Origin: Candidatus Nitrospira neomarina
GTDB lineage: Bacteria; Nitrospirota; Nitrospiria; Nitrospirales; UBA8639
Direction: 5' to 3'
NCBI RefSeq assembly: GCF_032051675.1
Contig: NZ_CP116968.1
Span: forward strand, 2,790,001 to 2,854,000
Length of the DNA stretch: 64,000 nucleotides
The translations under genes were made by a program, and so were the position numbers. This document shows positions 63,322 through 64,000 of the stretch, one piece after another. Under the pieces are notes generated by a model, which saw only the letters and a list, made by a program, of their open reading frames with translations, was not told where the DNA came from and did not search any database. The stretch's first letter is position 1; every line of letters starts with the position of its first letter.

Positions 63322-64000
63322 GGTCCGGTCCTCGCTCCCGCTTTCCTGGTCTGTGTTATCCCGGGCTCCACCACTTTGAAGGACACTCGCCGACTGGCAG
63401 AATACGCCTGTCCTTCCCCTGTCCCAGGCTTCACTTCGGGGTCAACCCCTTTGCCCTGGGCTGACAGTTTTAAGACATGAAAAGGCTTTTCACTGATGAG
63501 CTCCAGAACTTTGTTCGCTCGCCGTTCACTCAGGGATACATTGATCGGGTGAGAGCCCGCAGGGCTGGAATATCCCATGACCTCAATAGCGGGCTCCCGA
63601 CCGAGCAGCATAGCTTTGTTATCCAATTCCTGAAGAATGTGTTTCACCTGCTGAATTTTTACCAATTCCCGATTCGGCAACCGCTCCTGCCCTGGCAAAA
63701 AGTAAATCGCCTGCCCTTCCAATTCAACTTGAAGTGCTTCAAATTGTTTCATGTCCGTGTCAATGAGACGTTCCAGGGAAATCTCCGAAATCCCCGGGAT
63801 TGCCAATGCGGATTGCGTTACTTTGGAAATCCAGTCATGGGAACTTTCCCCCATCAGGATGATCCGGCTATCCTCAACGCGTACCTCTACCGATTGGGGT
63901 GGTTGTAAAGCTGTCACTGCCCGCTTACGAACCATCTCCGGAGTAAGGGCAATAAACGGTTCCAAATGAAATCCGACCGCATGGGAAGAATATCCCACCT
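63318..64000 (-). CDS. OmpA-family protein with a BON-like domain, 5' end cut by the window
   Basis: The gene continues beyond the window end; the GTG at 63998 is probably internal since no ribosome-binding site precedes it. Residues PQSVEVRVEDSRIILMGESS and ALAIPGISEISLERLIDTD resemble a BON domain. The C-terminal ~90 residues (IEVMGYSSPAGSHPINVSLS, ERRANKVLELI) form an OmpA peptidoglycan-binding domain, with the D/N...LS.RRA pattern. The protein is expected in the outer membrane or periplasm. It is coupled to the Ras-like GTPase gene, which suggests joint function. Confidence 0.82.
   Translation of the reverse strand, partial: VGYSSHAVGFHLEPFIALTPEMVRKRAVTALQPPQSVEVRVEDSRIILMGESSHDWISKVTQSALAIPGISEISLERLIDTDMKQFEALQVELEGQAIYFLPGQERLPNRELVKIQQVKHILQELDNKAMLLGREPAIEVMGYSSPAGSHPINVSLSERRANKVLELISEKPFHVLKLSAQGKGVDPEVKPGTGEGQAYSASRRVSFKVVEPGITQTRKAGARTGP

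Noticed and set aside
1-64000. CRISPR array, rRNA or tRNA genes
   Set aside because: No regularly spaced short repeats and no tRNA or rRNA signature were seen anywhere in the window.

Overview
The window reads as chromosomal DNA of a Gram-negative, respiring bacterium. It holds many lipobox lipoproteins, an outer-membrane Slp-type lipoprotein, a BON/OmpA protein, an AsmA-like protein, and a Rieske/cytochrome b pair whose cytochrome b carries a C-terminal c-type heme domain. The mix (DUF6335, DUF2959 and GlsB/YeaQ proteins, CmpX, a cytochrome b-c fusion) suggests the phylum Nitrospirota, Nitrospira-like. No rRNA, tRNA or ribosomal protein is present to confirm this, so the assignment is an inference.

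Layout. Positions 1-9230 are housekeeping and envelope genes: a ROK kinase tail, fluoride channel crcB, uvrA, an L,D-transpeptidase, Slp-like and Spy-like lipoproteins, and csaA. Positions 9501-15737 hold an HNH nuclease with a possible SRA-like domain, a diiron-type metallo-beta-lactamase-fold protein, a HerA-like ATPase, and DUF2780, DUF2959 and GlsB-type stress proteins. Positions 16311-30375 are an envelope-directed cluster: an AsmA-like protein, a DUF1318-like lipoprotein, a 2634-residue exported propeller-TPR-CHAT protein, an SH3 protein and an M48 lipoprotein protease.

Positions 30376-46687 form an accessory island with many repeats, broken genes and conflict-type proteins. It contains a HEPN (Hypoth_Ymh) protein, a TIR-STAND NTPase with an adjacent PD-(D/E)XK nuclease, a 1691-residue unknown protein coupled to a zincin, a DUF2235 pseudogene, a pentapeptide-repeat/TIR-like fusion, a GNAT enzyme and a CDF transporter. 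Two sites in it have the architecture of integron attC recombination sites, lying just upstream of minus-strand genes as in a cassette array. No integrase is in the window.

Positions 46688-64000 return to core-like genes: acetate kinase, an intergenic region with DnaA boxes, an EEP hydrolase, a pair of related unknown proteins, a DUF882 (M15-type) protein, Rieske and cytochrome b/c, CmpX and MscL mechanosensitive channels, a degenerate receiver, a sigma-54 activator, and a Ras-like GTPase coupled to an OmpA-family protein.

The strongest candidates for undescribed biology are the double-CHAT protein and its cluster (20234-30375), the TIR-STAND-nuclease locus beside an attC-like site (31941-33656), the giant protein plus zincin pair (33775-40043), and the two related unknown proteins (49300-52542).
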